Assembly: GCA_021799405.1 (NCBI GenBank)
Contig: JAJZAL010000013.1
Coordinates: forward strand, 1-48,716
DNA length: 48,716 nt
Reading direction: 5' to 3'
DNA from: Acidobacteriota bacterium
GTDB taxonomy: Bacteria > Acidobacteriota > Terriglobia > Terriglobales > Acidobacteriaceae
Position numbers and translations under genes: made by a program. The notes under the pieces are model-generated. The model ran no database searches. It had not been told where the DNA came from and saw only the letters and a program-made list of their open reading frames with translations. This document shows positions 8,946 to 18,042 of this stretch, piece after piece (within the stretch, counting starts at the first letter, position 1; each line of letters begins with the position of its first letter).

Positions 8946-10997
8946 GTGGAACAGATTGTGGAATCCCTTGCTCCGCTCACGCGCAGAAACTTCCTGATTG
9001 GATCGGCGCTCCTGTTTGGCTCAGCAGCATTGAATGGCCTTGAAGTTCACACCTTGCCGGCCAAGAACACCGCTGCTCCGCGAGGCAAAATTCGCAATCT
9101 GCTGGCGCGCCAGTGCAGCCCCGATGCCTTGAAGCAAAGCCTGATTCCTCTGGAACAGTACAAGCCCTATCCGCAGATTGGGAATCCAGCGTGGTCGCAG
9201 CTACGGCCCCAAACCAGCGCCGCCCTGCTTGCCGCGGGCGAGAAGTATCTTCACCACAAGTACGAGGCGCCTTCCGCGACTCTGTTTCTGGAGTATGCGC
9301 GCATCGGCAACCGCTCCGACTACGAGAGGGTGCGCACCGCGAACCTGATGGCTCTTCAGGCGCTCGTTTTTGCGGAATGCATCGAGAACAAAGGCCGCTT
9401 TGTGGACGACATCGCCAATGGTGTGTGGTCCATCTGCGAACAGAGCTTCTGGGGCGTCCCCGCGCACCTCTACATCCAGAAAAAAGGGCTGGGATTGCCC
9501 GATCCCCTGGACCCGATCGTTGATTTGTTCGCGGCGGATACGGCGGCCACGCTGGCCCGGACCGTCTACCTGGTCGGCGACCGGCTCAATGCCATCAACC
9601 CCATCCTGACCGAGCGCGTGTATGTGGAGGCGGAGCGGCGCATCTTCAATCCGCTGCTCTCGCAGAACTTCATGTGGATGGGGCTTCCGGGCGGAAAACG
9701 GCGGGATGATCTGCCGTGGGACGACACACCGGCGGGCGAAGTGCAACCGGTGAATAACTGGGATGCCTGGATCTGTTCGAATTGGGTGACCACTTCCCTG
9801 CTTGTGGATCGCGACGCGGCGCGGCGCGTGGCCGGCGTGCAAAAAATGATGGTATGCCTGGATAACTTCATCAACACGTATCCGGATGACGGAGGCTGCG
9901 AAGAGGGCTGTTCGTACTGGAATGAGGCCGCTGGCACGATGATGGACGGGCTGGAGATGCTGGGCTCGGCGACCAACGGCCGCGTGAATATCTGGCACGA
10001 GCCCCTGTTGCGGCGCATGGGCGAGTACATCGTCGAGGTGCGCATCGCGGGCGATCGCTATGTGAACATTGGCGATGCGCATTCCCGGCAGATCGTGGAC
10101 CGCGACAAGCTCTTCCGCTACGGCAAGCATGTCAACAGCACCTTGATGGTGGCGTTGGCCACGGCGGACCTGCCGGAGAATTACCTTCCGCGCACGGTGC
10201 CGGCCATCTTCGGCGAGGCGGCGCTGCGCGCGGAGCCGCCGCGGCCGTCGCCGCTGCTCAAAGATGTGTGGCTGCCGCAGACGGCGTTCATGGCGGCGCA
10301 CATGCAGGAGAACAGCCCCGAGGGGCCGTTCCTCGCCTGCATCGCGTCTGACAATGGCAAGAGCCATAGCCACAACGACACCGGCAGCTTCTGGGTTTAC
10401 CTGGATGGCGAGCCGGTCATCATCGACCTCGGCGGGGAGTCATACCAAAAGCAGAGCTTTGACGAGCACCGCTACGAACTGGCTTCAACGGAATCGGCGT
10501 ATCACAACCTGCCGACCATCGGAACGGTGCAGCAGGGCGTAGGGTCTGCCTATCGCGCCACCGACCTGCACTATGTGGCCGATGGCGCCATCTCCTCGCT
10601 GGAGATGAACCTCGCTGAGGCATACCCGGCCGAAGCCAACCTGCATGAGTGGATACGGACTGTGGAGATCAACCGGAAGTCACGGCAAATCTTCGTGCGG
10701 GACCGCTTTGCGCTCAATATGCAGCCGTCTGAGATTACTTGGTCGTTGATGACCTGCCGCCCGGTCCGCGTGGAAGATGGCCGGCTGCACTTGATGCCAA
10801 GGCCGGCAGACCACTCGGCGGAGGTCACGGTCGATTACGATCCGAAAACGCTGGTGGCCAACGTGGAAACGATGCGGCTGAACAATCCCGGCCTTGTGAG
10901 CAGCTGGGGCCCGGTGGTCTACCGGGTGCTGCTGAAGACGCGGCAGCCCATGGTCAGTGGCCAAAGCGGGCTGCTCTTCCGGCCGGCCACGGCGTAA
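8946..10997 (+). CDS. Tat-exported heparinase II/III-like polysaccharide lyase, paralogue of the gene at 5030-7096
   Basis: The frame is open from 8826, but the start is almost certainly GTG at 8946, because GGAGGAA lies seven bases upstream and the Tat motif LTRRNFLIGSALLFG then falls at residues 10-24. The resulting protein has 683 residues. It has the same layout as the other lyase: a helical toroid domain with QSFWGVPAHLYIQ and EEGCSYWNEAAG, then the beta-sandwich motif DNGKSHSHNDTGS and SAYHNLPTIG. A periplasmic lyase acting on a uronate polysaccharide is the likely role. Aligned by eye the two proteins are clearly related but far from identical, so this is an old duplication, possibly with different specificity. 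It has its own promoter at 8767-8795. Confidence 0.87.
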   Translation: MEQIVESLAPLTRRNFLIGSALLFGSAALNGLEVHTLPAKNTAAPRGKIRNLLARQCSPDALKQSLIPLEQYKPYPQIGNPAWSQLRPQTSAALLAAGEKYLHHKYEAPSATLFLEYARIGNRSDYERVRTANLMALQALVFAECIENKGRFVDDIANGVWSICEQSFWGVPAHLYIQKKGLGLPDPLDPIVDLFAADTAATLARTVYLVGDRLNAINPILTERVYVEAERRIFNPLLSQNFMWMGLPGGKRRDDLPWDDTPAGEVQPVNNWDAWICSNWVTTSLLVDRDAARRVAGVQKMMVCLDNFINTYPDDGGCEEGCSYWNEAAGTMMDGLEMLGSATNGRVNIWHEPLLRRMGEYIVEVRIAGDRYVNIGDAHSRQIVDRDKLFRYGKHVNSTLMVALATADLPENYLPRTVPAIFGEAALRAEPPRPSPLLKDVWLPQTAFMAAHMQENSPEGPFLACIASDNGKSHSHNDTGSFWVYLDGEPVIIDLGGESYQKQSFDEHRYELASTESAYHNLPTIGTVQQGVGSAYRATDLHYVADGAISSLEMNLAEAYPAEANLHEWIRTVEINRKSRQIFVRDRFALNMQPSEITWSLMTCRPVRVEDGRLHLMPRPADHSAEVTVDYDPKTLVANVETMRLNNPGLVSSWGPVVYRVLLKTRQPMVSGQSGLLFRPATA

Positions 10998-11040
10998 TGG
11001 CGAGGAGAGCAAGGCGACGGCACTCACTTGCCCTTTGCAT

Positions 11041-11062
11041 GTGTCACTCGATAAAGTGACAC
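11041..11062. repeat. 8-bp inverted repeat upstream of acs
   Basis: GTGTCACT (11041-11048) and AGTGACAC (11055-11062) form a perfect inverted repeat around CGATAA. It lies 44 bases after the lyase stop and 82 before the acs start. It could be a dimeric-regulator operator for acs, or a hairpin at the end of the lyase transcript (no T-run follows). It does not match the TGTGA-N6-TCACA form seen elsewhere in the window. Confidence 0.45.
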
Positions 11063-11144
11063 CCACGGGGTATTTCCCGCGGAGGCGCGATCCGCGCACG
11101 CCGCGAGCCGCGTTGATATCACTTTTCTTCCAAGGACGCTGTTC

Positions 11145-13121
11145 ATGTCTTCGTCGCCGGTTCCAAGAACTGCACAACAGGATATCGACTCCTCGCTACG
11201 CGAAAGCCGCGTTTTTCCGCCGCCGCCGGGATTCAGCCAAAAGGCGCATATTCAGAGTCTTGAGCAGTATGAGGCTCTCTATAAACAATCCATCGAAGAT
11301 CCCGAAAGATTCTGGAGCGGCGTGGCCGCCGACCTCCATTGGTTCAAGAAGTGGGACAAGGTGCTTGAGTGGGATCTGCCCTGGGCCAGGTGGTTCGTGG
11401 GTGGCAAGCTCAATCTGACCTATAACTGCGTCGATCGTCACGCCCTGGGCGAGCGCCGCGACAAGACTGCGATCATCTGGGAGAGCGAGCCGGGCGAGAT
11501 TCGGCGGCTGACCTACGCCGACTTGCACGCCGAGGTGCAAAAGGTTGCCAGCGCTCTCAAGGGACTCGGCATCCGGAAAGGCGACCGCGTAGCCATTTAC
11601 ATGGGTATGACCCCTGAACTGGCGATTGCGCTGCTGGCCTGCGCGCGCATCGGGGCTGTCCATTCGGTCATCTTCGGCGGGTTTGCGGCTAACGCCATCG
11701 CCGACCGCGTCAACGATTCAGGCTGCGTGGCCATCCTCACCCAGGACGCGAGCTACCGCCGCGGCAACCTGATCCAGCTCAAGCGCACCGTTGACGAAGC
11801 CATGGCCGCCTGCCACACGGTAAAGCACGTGGTGGTCTACCGCCGGACCGATACGCCGGTTGCGATGACTGAAGGCCGCGATCATTGGTGGCACGATCTG
11901 GTCGCCGCTGCCGCGCCGGAGTGCCCTGCGGAGCACATGGACTCCGAGGATCCGCTCTACATCCTGTACACCTCCGGCACCACCGGCAAGCCTAAGGGAC
12001 TGGTGCATACCACCGGAGGCTACGCCGTCCAGACCTACCTGACGACCAAGTATGTCTTCGACCTGCGCGACGATGACATCTACTGGTGCACCGCCGACAT
12101 CGGCTGGGTAACAGGCCACTCCTACATCGTTTATGGTCCCCTGCAAAACGGAGCCACCGTGCTGATGTACGAGGGCGCGCCGAACTGGCCCGATTTCTCG
12201 CGTTTCTGGAAGATCATTGACGACCATCGCGTGACAATCTTCTACACCGCGCCCACGGCGATCCGCGCCTTTATCAAGTGGGGCAATGAGCACGTCGAGA
12301 AGCACAAGCTGGATTCTCTGCGCCTGCTGGGCACGGTGGGAGAGCCCATCAATCCGGAAGCCTGGATGTGGTACCGGGAAAAGATCGGCCACAACCGCTG
12401 CCCGATCGTGGATACCTGGTGGCAGACCGAGACCGGCTCCATTATGATCGCGCCGGTTCCCGGAGCGGTGGCAGCCAAGCCCGGCTCGGCGACGCGGCCC
12501 TTTTTCGGGATTGATGCCGCGGTCGTTACCCGCGAGGGAAAGCCGGTTCCAGCGGGTCACGGCGGCCTGCTGGTCGTTCGCAAGCCCTGGCCCTCGATGG
12601 CCCGCACCGTTTATGGCGATCCCGAGCGCTTCCGCACGACCTACTGGAGCGATGTCCCCGGCTGCTACTTTACCGGCGACGGCGCCCGGCAGGACGCTGA
12701 CGGCTACTTCTGGCTCATGGGCCGCGTCGATGACGTCATCAATGTCAGCGGGCACCGCCTGGGCACCATGGAGGTCGAGTCAGCGCTGGTCGCCCATCCC
12801 AAGGTGGCTGAAGCTGCCGTCGTAGGCCGTCCCGATGATTTGAAAGGCCAGGCCATCGCCGCCTTTGTCTCGCTCGAAAGCGGACATCAGCCGAGCCCGG
12901 CGTTGAAGGATGAACTGCGCCAGTGGGTTGCCAAGGAGATCGGCGCTCTGGCCCGCCCCGACGACATCCGTTTCACTGAGGCGCTGCCCAAGACGCGCAG
13001 CGGCAAAATCATGCGCCGCCTGCTCAGAGATCTGGCCACCCACGGCGAGATCAAGGGTGACATCACCACGCTCGAAGACTTCACGGTGATCGCCAAGCTG
13101 CGGGAAGCAGAGGAAGGTTAA
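11145..13121 (+). CDS. acs: Acetyl-CoA synthetase (AMP-forming)
   Basis: A 658-residue enzyme of the usual length that converts acetate, ATP and CoA into acetyl-CoA through acetyl-adenylate. Motifs in order: the ACAS N-terminal domain from about residue 30 ([16 protein letters not shown]), the P-loop [85 protein letters not shown], and TRSGK621IMRR, where Lys621 is the catalytic residue controlled by acetylation in characterised homologues. It is cytoplasmic and stands as a single gene ending at a strong terminator. It permits use of acetate as carbon source or recycling of excreted acetate. Confidence 0.97.
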   Translation: MSSSPVPRTAQQDIDSSLRESRVFPPPPGFSQKAHIQSLEQYEALYKQSIEDPERFWSGVAADLHWFKKWDKVLEWDLPWARWFVGGKLNLTYNCVDRHALGERRDKTAIIWESEPGEIRRLTYADLHAEVQKVASALKGLGIRKGDRVAIYMGMTPELAIALLACARIGAVHSVIFGGFAANAIADRVNDSGCVAILTQDASYRRGNLIQLKRTVDEAMAACHTVKHVVVYRRTDTPVAMTEGRDHWWHDLVAAAAPECPAEHMDSEDPLYILYTSGTTGKPKGLVHTTGGYAVQTYLTTKYVFDLRDDDIYWCTADIGWVTGHSYIVYGPLQNGATVLMYEGAPNWPDFSRFWKIIDDHRVTIFYTAPTAIRAFIKWGNEHVEKHKLDSLRLLGTVGEPINPEAWMWYREKIGHNRCPIVDTWWQTETGSIMIAPVPGAVAAKPGSATRPFFGIDAAVVTREGKPVPAGHGGLLVVRKPWPSMARTVYGDPERFRTTYWSDVPGCYFTGDGARQDADGYFWLMGRVDDVINVSGHRLGTMEVESALVAHPKVAEAAVVGRPDDLKGQAIAAFVSLESGHQPSPALKDELRQWVAKEIGALARPDDIRFTEALPKTRSGKIMRRLLRDLATHGEIKGDITTLEDFTVIAKLREAEEG

Positions 13122-13177
13122 CCAGGGCGCTCAATCCCGCCCGCGCGGAGCCGGATTCACTCCGGCCGTACAGAAAC

Positions 13178-13205
13178 AGCGAGGTCCGCTTCGGCGGACC
13201 TCGCT
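13178..13205. terminator. Strong stem-loop terminator between convergent acs and beta-barrel gene
   Basis: The arms 13178-13189 and 13194-13205 form a perfect 12-bp stem closed by a TTCG loop. On the plus strand this is the extra-stable C(UUCG)G tetraloop. The following bases are TTGAA on the plus side and TGTTTCTG on the minus side, so it can serve both convergent genes, though neither U-run is long. Confidence 0.8.
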
Positions 13206-13244
13206 TTGAATCGAACCAATCCTTGCTGTCTTTTCCCGCCCACT

Positions 13245-13859
13245 TCAGAAGCGATAGACCAATCCAATCGACGCGCGCAGATTCCAGTTCGTGTGAGGAG
13301 AGTAACCAAGCTGGTTCGTATTGTTCCTCACCGTAAAGGCCGCGCCAATCCAGTCACCGGAAGCGCGAAGGGCCCAGCGCGGTTTAAGGGTATAGTCCAT
13401 CCCGACTCCCACGCCGCCTGCGAAGGAAATCGTCGGAGTCATATTTTCGCCGCCCGTATGTTCACCACCCATAAGTGCACGGAAATAGCCGCTCAGGGGA
13501 CCATAGAGGACGGAGTGGACATCCATGCCGCCCAGGGCTGACATCACCACCGGCTTGCCCGGATTGCCGCCGCCAGCAAAGCCGGTCGGGTACTTATAGA
13601 AGTCCCCCAGGCCAACGATGCCAAGGTACTTCCAGTTGCGGCCGACGGATACCTTAAAACCCTGCAACCCGTAGCGCGACAGATTCACCTGATTCAACTG
13701 CGTATAGCCATAGCCCGCGAAAGCCTCGTACTTGTAAACGCGCGGCTTGGCCCCGGCGGGACCGGAGCCAGCGTCCGGAACAGCCTGACAGGTAGCCGCC
13801 AGGGGCATGAGCGCGGCCGGAACCACGGCCAAAATTGAAAGCAAGAACGTACTCTTCAA
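13245..13859 (-). CDS. Outer-membrane beta-barrel protein
   Basis: A 204-residue protein with a Sec signal peptide (residues 1-25, MKSTFLLSILAVVPAALMP) and then alternating amphipathic strands rich in Gly and aromatics, such as FAGYGYTQLN, FKVSVGRNW, YFRALMGGEHTGG, GVGVGMDYTL and WNLRASIGLVYRF. It ends in Phe, the usual BAM recognition residue. The length fits an eight-stranded barrel of the OmpA/OmpW-like superfamily; there is no periplasmic OmpA domain. A GAGGAGAG box precedes the ATG. The function is unknown; such barrels are common small outer-membrane proteins in Acidobacteriota. Confidence 0.8.
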   Translation of the reverse strand: MKSTFLLSILAVVPAALMPLAATCQAVPDAGSGPAGAKPRVYKYEAFAGYGYTQLNQVNLSRYGLQGFKVSVGRNWKYLGIVGLGDFYKYPTGFAGGGNPGKPVVMSALGGMDVHSVLYGPLSGYFRALMGGEHTGGENMTPTISFAGGVGVGMDYTLKPRWALRASGDWIGAAFTVRNNTNQLGYSPHTNWNLRASIGLVYRF

Positions 13860-14452
13860 CTTGAAACTCTCCTCAATACCTTGCCAGGGCTGCCTTGCCG
13901 CTCTCAGGGCTTTCCTCTTGAGCGGGCGCCGTGAGTGATTTCGGTACCCTCATAGACTATCGTCTTTACCCCTGTTCCACGAAGTGGTGTCGGTGGCTTT
14001 ATGGAAACCGGCACGGAAAGCCGGTCAAAGCCGGCCAGAACGGCTTGTCACTGTGACGGAAATCCCAGTGGAAAGATAGCGGCCGACCAACAACGAACAG
14101 CGCGCCACAAACAGACCGCCCCGTTTGCCTGCCGCCTCCGGACAATTCGGCGGCCTGTGACAACCAGCCCGCTGACGAGAGCCAGGATTCTGTGGCGCCA
14201 CTCAATTGCACATACATCAGTTCGGTCCTGGCACAGGTGCGGGGAATCGTCTCGATGAGAGAGATGAGAGGCATTGCGATTCCGCATCGTGCGGCAAACG
14301 AGATTAGGGCCAGGATCAGCCGTGATGCGTGCAGCATTTGATGAGAACCCAGGCTCGTTCACACTACCAGTGCGAATGACCTCGTTGTGCGAACAGGCCC
14401 GAGTTCCCGGGACAGTCGCCGCGTTCGCAGCGCGGGATCGGATCAGTCCTCG
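13860..14452. other. 593-base gap with no convincing gene
   Basis: Open frames here (for example on the minus strand 13999-14337) show no recognisable domain and no clear codon bias. Three imperfect copies of a short AAAGCCGG-type unit occur near 14005-14035. I see no RNA gene, promoter or terminator I can defend. It lies between the starts and ends of two minus-strand genes and must contain the promoter of the beta-barrel gene. Confidence 0.5.
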
Positions 14453-16900
14453 TCACGACGCTATCTGCCGTATGGCAGGCGCCGCGGCCTGCGGCAGCGT
14501 GAACAGGAACCGGCTGCCCTTCCCGGGTTCGCTTTCAGCCCAGATGCGGCCGCCGTGCTGCTCGACGATGCTGCGGCAGAGCGCCAGCCCCAGCCCCGTG
14601 CCACCCAGCGCACGTGAATCCGAGGCGTCTCCTTGCTGGAAGCGATCGAAGATATGCTCCAGCTTCTCCCTGGCAATACCGGTGCCCTCATCCTCCACTA
14701 CGAAGCAGACCTCGCCGCCAGATGCCGGGCCGTCCTCAGATGCCACCGCTTCCACCGGCTCCGCAGAAAGCCGGATCGTAGTTTCCGGCCGGGAGAATTT
14801 GATGGCATTATCGACCAGTTCATTCAGCACCTGCAGAACTCGCGTTTGGTCGGCATAAACCGCAGCCTGCGGCGCGTCGATTCGGAACTCGATTTGAGAC
14901 TGTGCGGCCGGGTTGTGCGCCACATCCGCCGCCCGGCGCAGCAGATCAGCCGTCTCCACAAGCTGGCGGTGCAGCAGAAGACGGCCCCGCTCCACGCTCT
15001 CAAAGTCAACAATGTCGTTCACCAGCCGGATCAGCCGGTCGCAGTTGCCCGTCGCCATCTCGAGCATCTGCTGCTGCTTCTCAGGGCGCTTATCCAGCGA
15101 TCCCGCAGTGATCAGCCCCAGCGAGGCCCGCAGTGAGGTGAGCGGGGTCCGCAGTTCATGGCTGACCGTAGAGATAAACTCATCCTTCATCTTCTCCAGC
15201 CGGCGCCGCTCCGAAACATCCTGGAAAGCCACCACCATTCCGGAAACGCGCCCCTCCTCTATCAGCGGATTGGCGCTGTACTCCACTGGAATCGGCGTGC
15301 CATCCTTACGCCAGAAGACCTCATCCCGCATGCGTATGGCCTCGCAAAGACGCAGCGCCTGAAGGATGGGACTGGTGGACTTCGAGTAGGGCGTGCCGTC
15401 GGCGTGGCTATGGTGAATGGTGGAGTGCACATCGCGGCCGGCAAGCTGATCGGGCTGGTACCCCAGCACCCGCGCGCCCGCACGGTTGATGAAGGTCACG
15501 CGGCCCTCCAGGTCAATACCGAAGATGCCGTCTCCCACTGCTTCAAGGATCATCTCGCGCTGGCGCGTGGCCAGATGCAGCGCTTCCTCCGCCTCGTGCT
15601 GCTCGGTCATGTCCATGCCGTGATTCAGCACAAACGGCCGCTCTCCCGGCAATTGCACGCGCCGGCTACGGAGGGCAATCCGGCGATAGACGCCGTCGCT
15701 GCGCCGCAACTGCAAGGTGCGCTGCCACTCCTCGTCCTCGTACATATCCAGAACACGAAGGCAATCCTGAAAGGCGGCGGCACTGGCCGCATCCATCAGT
15801 TCAGAGATCGAACGCCCGACCAGCGCATCTGAACGATAACCCAGGATTTCAGCCGTAAACGCGTTCAGCGCGGTCAGGCGTCCTTCCATCGAACAGGTAA
15901 AGACGAATCCCAGACTGTTCTCGACCATCTCCCTGTAGCGCGCTTCGCTGGAATACAACGTCATTTCCTTGTGGCGCTGATCCGTCACATCCTGCCCAAC
16001 TACGATCAGGTATTGAATCTCGCCGTCAGGACCCAGCAAAGGCCGCAATGTCCAGCTCACGCGCCGGGTTGGACCAGAAGTGCCGGCGTGACCGTCGACC
16101 TTCCAGGCCGTCTCATGCGGGCCGGAAACCTGCCCTGCCGCGGCCTCCTGCACTTTTTCCGCTGCCCAGGCCCTGTCTTTGATATCGAGCACTTCCTCCA
16201 CAAACAGCCCGCCGACAACGTCAGCCAGGCTCAGGCCTGTCAATTGCCCAACGGAGTGGTTCAACCGCACCACCCGCCCGGCAGTGTCCAGCACCACAAT
16301 CAGCGCCGGAATTGAATCCAGCGTCGCGGCCACGAAACACCGCTCCACCGCAAGCGCCCGCTCCGTCCGCTGCCACGCGCGCTGTGCCTGCTCCTGAGCA
16401 CGAATTCGGTTGTAAAGTTCCACCCTCGTCATCACTTGCCGCCCCAGAGCCTCCAGATGATCCAATTGCTCAGGTTTGAACCGGCCCGGTTCGCGCGCCA
16501 GAACCGCCAAGGTTCCCACGGTCTGCCGCCCGTTCGAGTGCAACGGTATTCCCGCATAGGACCGGCAGTGCGCAGCGCCCATCAGCGGAATGCCTTCCGG
16601 CTGAAAGGGCGATTGCTCGCTCGCATCCGCAATCAGCAGCGGTTCGCCTCTGTCCAGGACCCATTGGCAGGGAGTAGAAGCACGCGGCTGCTCCGGCGCC
16701 TTGAACCCGAACTGCGCTTTGAACCAAAGCCGATTAAAGTCAAGCCACGCGATGTAAGCGTAGTCGGCGTTGGTCAAAACCGCAGCGAGTTCCGCTAGTT
16801 CGTCGAGGGCCGGATCGACCGTGCGATCTAATATGTTGAGCTCAGGGCGCGCAGACAAAAACCGCAGCGCGCCAATCTGTTGGACTGGCACCGAGATCAT
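14453..16900 (-). CDS. Soluble sensor histidine kinase, GAF plus three PAS domains
   Basis: I use the ATG at 16900; a TTG ten codons upstream would give 825 residues but has no ribosome site. With 815 residues the order is: GAF (~20-170), PAS (~195-310), PAS (~325-440), PAS with PAC (~445-560), HisKA and HATPase. The phospho-acceptor is H581 in STVSHELRTPL. The ATP site has the N box ELVDNAIKFS, the G1 box DEGTGIA and the G2 box GGTGLGLALC. No transmembrane segment is visible, so it senses a cytoplasmic signal; GAF and PAS domains often bind redox cofactors, light pigments or small ligands, but no diagnostic chromophore Cys is evident. No response regulator is adjacent, so the partner is unknown. 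Confidence 0.93.
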   Translation of the reverse strand: MISVPVQQIGALRFLSARPELNILDRTVDPALDELAELAAVLTNADYAYIAWLDFNRLWFKAQFGFKAPEQPRASTPCQWVLDRGEPLLIADASEQSPFQPEGIPLMGAAHCRSYAGIPLHSNGRQTVGTLAVLAREPGRFKPEQLDHLEALGRQVMTRVELYNRIRAQEQAQRAWQRTERALAVERCFVAATLDSIPALIVVLDTAGRVVRLNHSVGQLTGLSLADVVGGLFVEEVLDIKDRAWAAEKVQEAAAGQVSGPHETAWKVDGHAGTSGPTRRVSWTLRPLLGPDGEIQYLIVVGQDVTDQRHKEMTLYSSEARYREMVENSLGFVFTCSMEGRLTALNAFTAEILGYRSDALVGRSISELMDAASAAAFQDCLRVLDMYEDEEWQRTLQLRRSDGVYRRIALRSRRVQLPGERPFVLNHGMDMTEQHEAEEALHLATRQREMILEAVGDGIFGIDLEGRVTFINRAGARVLGYQPDQLAGRDVHSTIHHSHADGTPYSKSTSPILQALRLCEAIRMRDEVFWRKDGTPIPVEYSANPLIEEGRVSGMVVAFQDVSERRRLEKMKDEFISTVSHELRTPLTSLRASLGLITAGSLDKRPEKQQQMLEMATGNCDRLIRLVNDIVDFESVERGRLLLHRQLVETADLLRRAADVAHNPAAQSQIEFRIDAPQAAVYADQTRVLQVLNELVDNAIKFSRPETTIRLSAEPVEAVASEDGPASGGEVCFVVEDEGTGIAREKLEHIFDRFQQGDASDSRALGGTGLGLALCRSIVEQHGGRIWAESEPGKGSRFLFTLPQAAAPAIRQIAS

Positions 16901-17037
16901 AGACGTACACCCGCAGCCAGTATCCGGCAAATGCAGGTTGTTGACGCTGCAACTATTAGGGCAGATTGCGCTTTTTTTTCTACCACCCTGGTCACCTGGC
17001 GGACGGAGATCAGGGAACGTGCAGCTAATTACTTAAG

Positions 17038-17607
17038 TTATTGATTTCCGGTGGCCGGGATCCGGCAACAATCGCCAACAGGGGCGGGTTCATTGGCTCC
17101 GGCATCCAAAGCAACCTTCCAGCTGCCGTCGGGCTGCTTGCGCCAGATGGTAATGAAGCGGCCGCTGGTGTTGACGGGGTTACCGTTGGCATCCTTGCTG
17201 TGCCCTTCGTAGTGGCTCCATGTATAGCCGATATCGCCGGAGGGATCCATGACCGCGCTGATAGGCGTCCACGAAAGCTGATAGTCCTTGGGTGACCACG
17301 TAGCGGTCTTGGCGATAGCGGCGCGGCCTACAACCGGCGGCTTACCGTTCCCCAGCAGCACCGCGTCGTCGGCAAACCAGGAGGTAAAGCCCGCGCCCCC
17401 GCGAGCGGCCACATCCTTCGCAAACTGCGCCTCCAGGTTGAAGAGCAGCTCTTTGCCCGGACTCATCGTGGTATCCACCAATGGATTGGGAGCAGCCGAT
17501 GGCGCGGTTGGTTCGAGCATCTGACCCCAGGCCGCCTGCGAAGACATTCCAACGGTCATACCGCTCAGCACCAGTGCAAATGCAAAAACCTTACCGCAAC
17601 CAGCCAC
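17038..17607 (-). CDS. Secreted NTF2-like (DUF4440/SnoaL-type) protein
   Basis: A 189-residue protein starting at GTG, with GGAGG eight bases upstream. Residues 1-29 are a signal peptide (FAFALVLSGMTVGMSSQAAWGQ). Residues ~55-175 read as a cone-shaped NTF2-like fold: a helical start (LLFNLEAQFAKDVAARG), GFTSWFADDAVLLGNGKPPVVGRAAI, then strands ending RFITIWRKQPDGSWKVALDAG. Members of DUF4440 include ketosteroid-isomerase-like proteins of mostly unknown role. The C-terminus carries an adjacent Cys-Cys pair. It is followed by the kinase gene in the same direction but 137 bases away, with no evidence of joint function. Confidence 0.8.
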   Translation of the reverse strand: MAGCGKVFAFALVLSGMTVGMSSQAAWGQMLEPTAPSAAPNPLVDTTMSPGKELLFNLEAQFAKDVAARGGAGFTSWFADDAVLLGNGKPPVVGRAAIAKTATWSPKDYQLSWTPISAVMDPSGDIGYTWSHYEGHSKDANGNPVNTSGRFITIWRKQPDGSWKVALDAGANEPAPVGDCCRIPATGNQ

Positions 17608-18042
17608 GCTCGGTTTCCTCCCGATTGTTTCCCATCGAAGACGAGAACATCCCTGCGCTCATCCTACAGCTTCGGGTGGCTGGTCGCCGACGCCTGGGCC
17701 CGCACATCCCTGGTGCAATTTCCACTCACCGCACATCTTTCGCCGGCGACCGCCTCTTCGAATGGATTTGACGATGGTCTGAGCCTTCTCGCAGGAGACC
17801 TCGACTTCCGCCGAGCGGTCGGAAAAACCTCCCTGCACTCGCCGCGATCGCTCCTCGGTCAACCATCCTTCGGGCCGTGTTGCCCTTCGGCACGAGGAAG
17901 AACAGCGCCAGGGACATGCAGGCGTATTCGCCCGAGCCACAGGTTCCGCTGCTCTGATCCTGTGGCTCACCTCGCGGTCACCGCCTCCCCAAGAGATTTA
18001 CACCCATCAATTCCATCTTCATCACGGACGTAGCGCAGTAGA
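17608..18042. other. 435-base gap with no recognised gene
   Basis: Frames on both strands are open for 60-105 codons but are rich in Arg and Ser and show no domain, signal peptide or ribosome site. It may contain the promoter of the NTF2-like gene or a decayed gene. I see no RNA gene or repeat. Confidence 0.45.

Noticed and set aside
9201..10373. 390-codon minus-strand frame within the second lyase gene
   Set aside because: Arg/His-rich antisense shadow of a gene with clear family motifs.
13999..14337. 112-codon minus-strand frame with a hydrophobic N-terminus
   Set aside because: No ribosome site, no domain, and third-position base use shows no coding bias.
17659..18033. Overlapping frames on both strands in the gap after the Cache gene
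   Set aside because: Arg/Ser-rich translations with no domain or start signal; they look like open frames produced by high GC.
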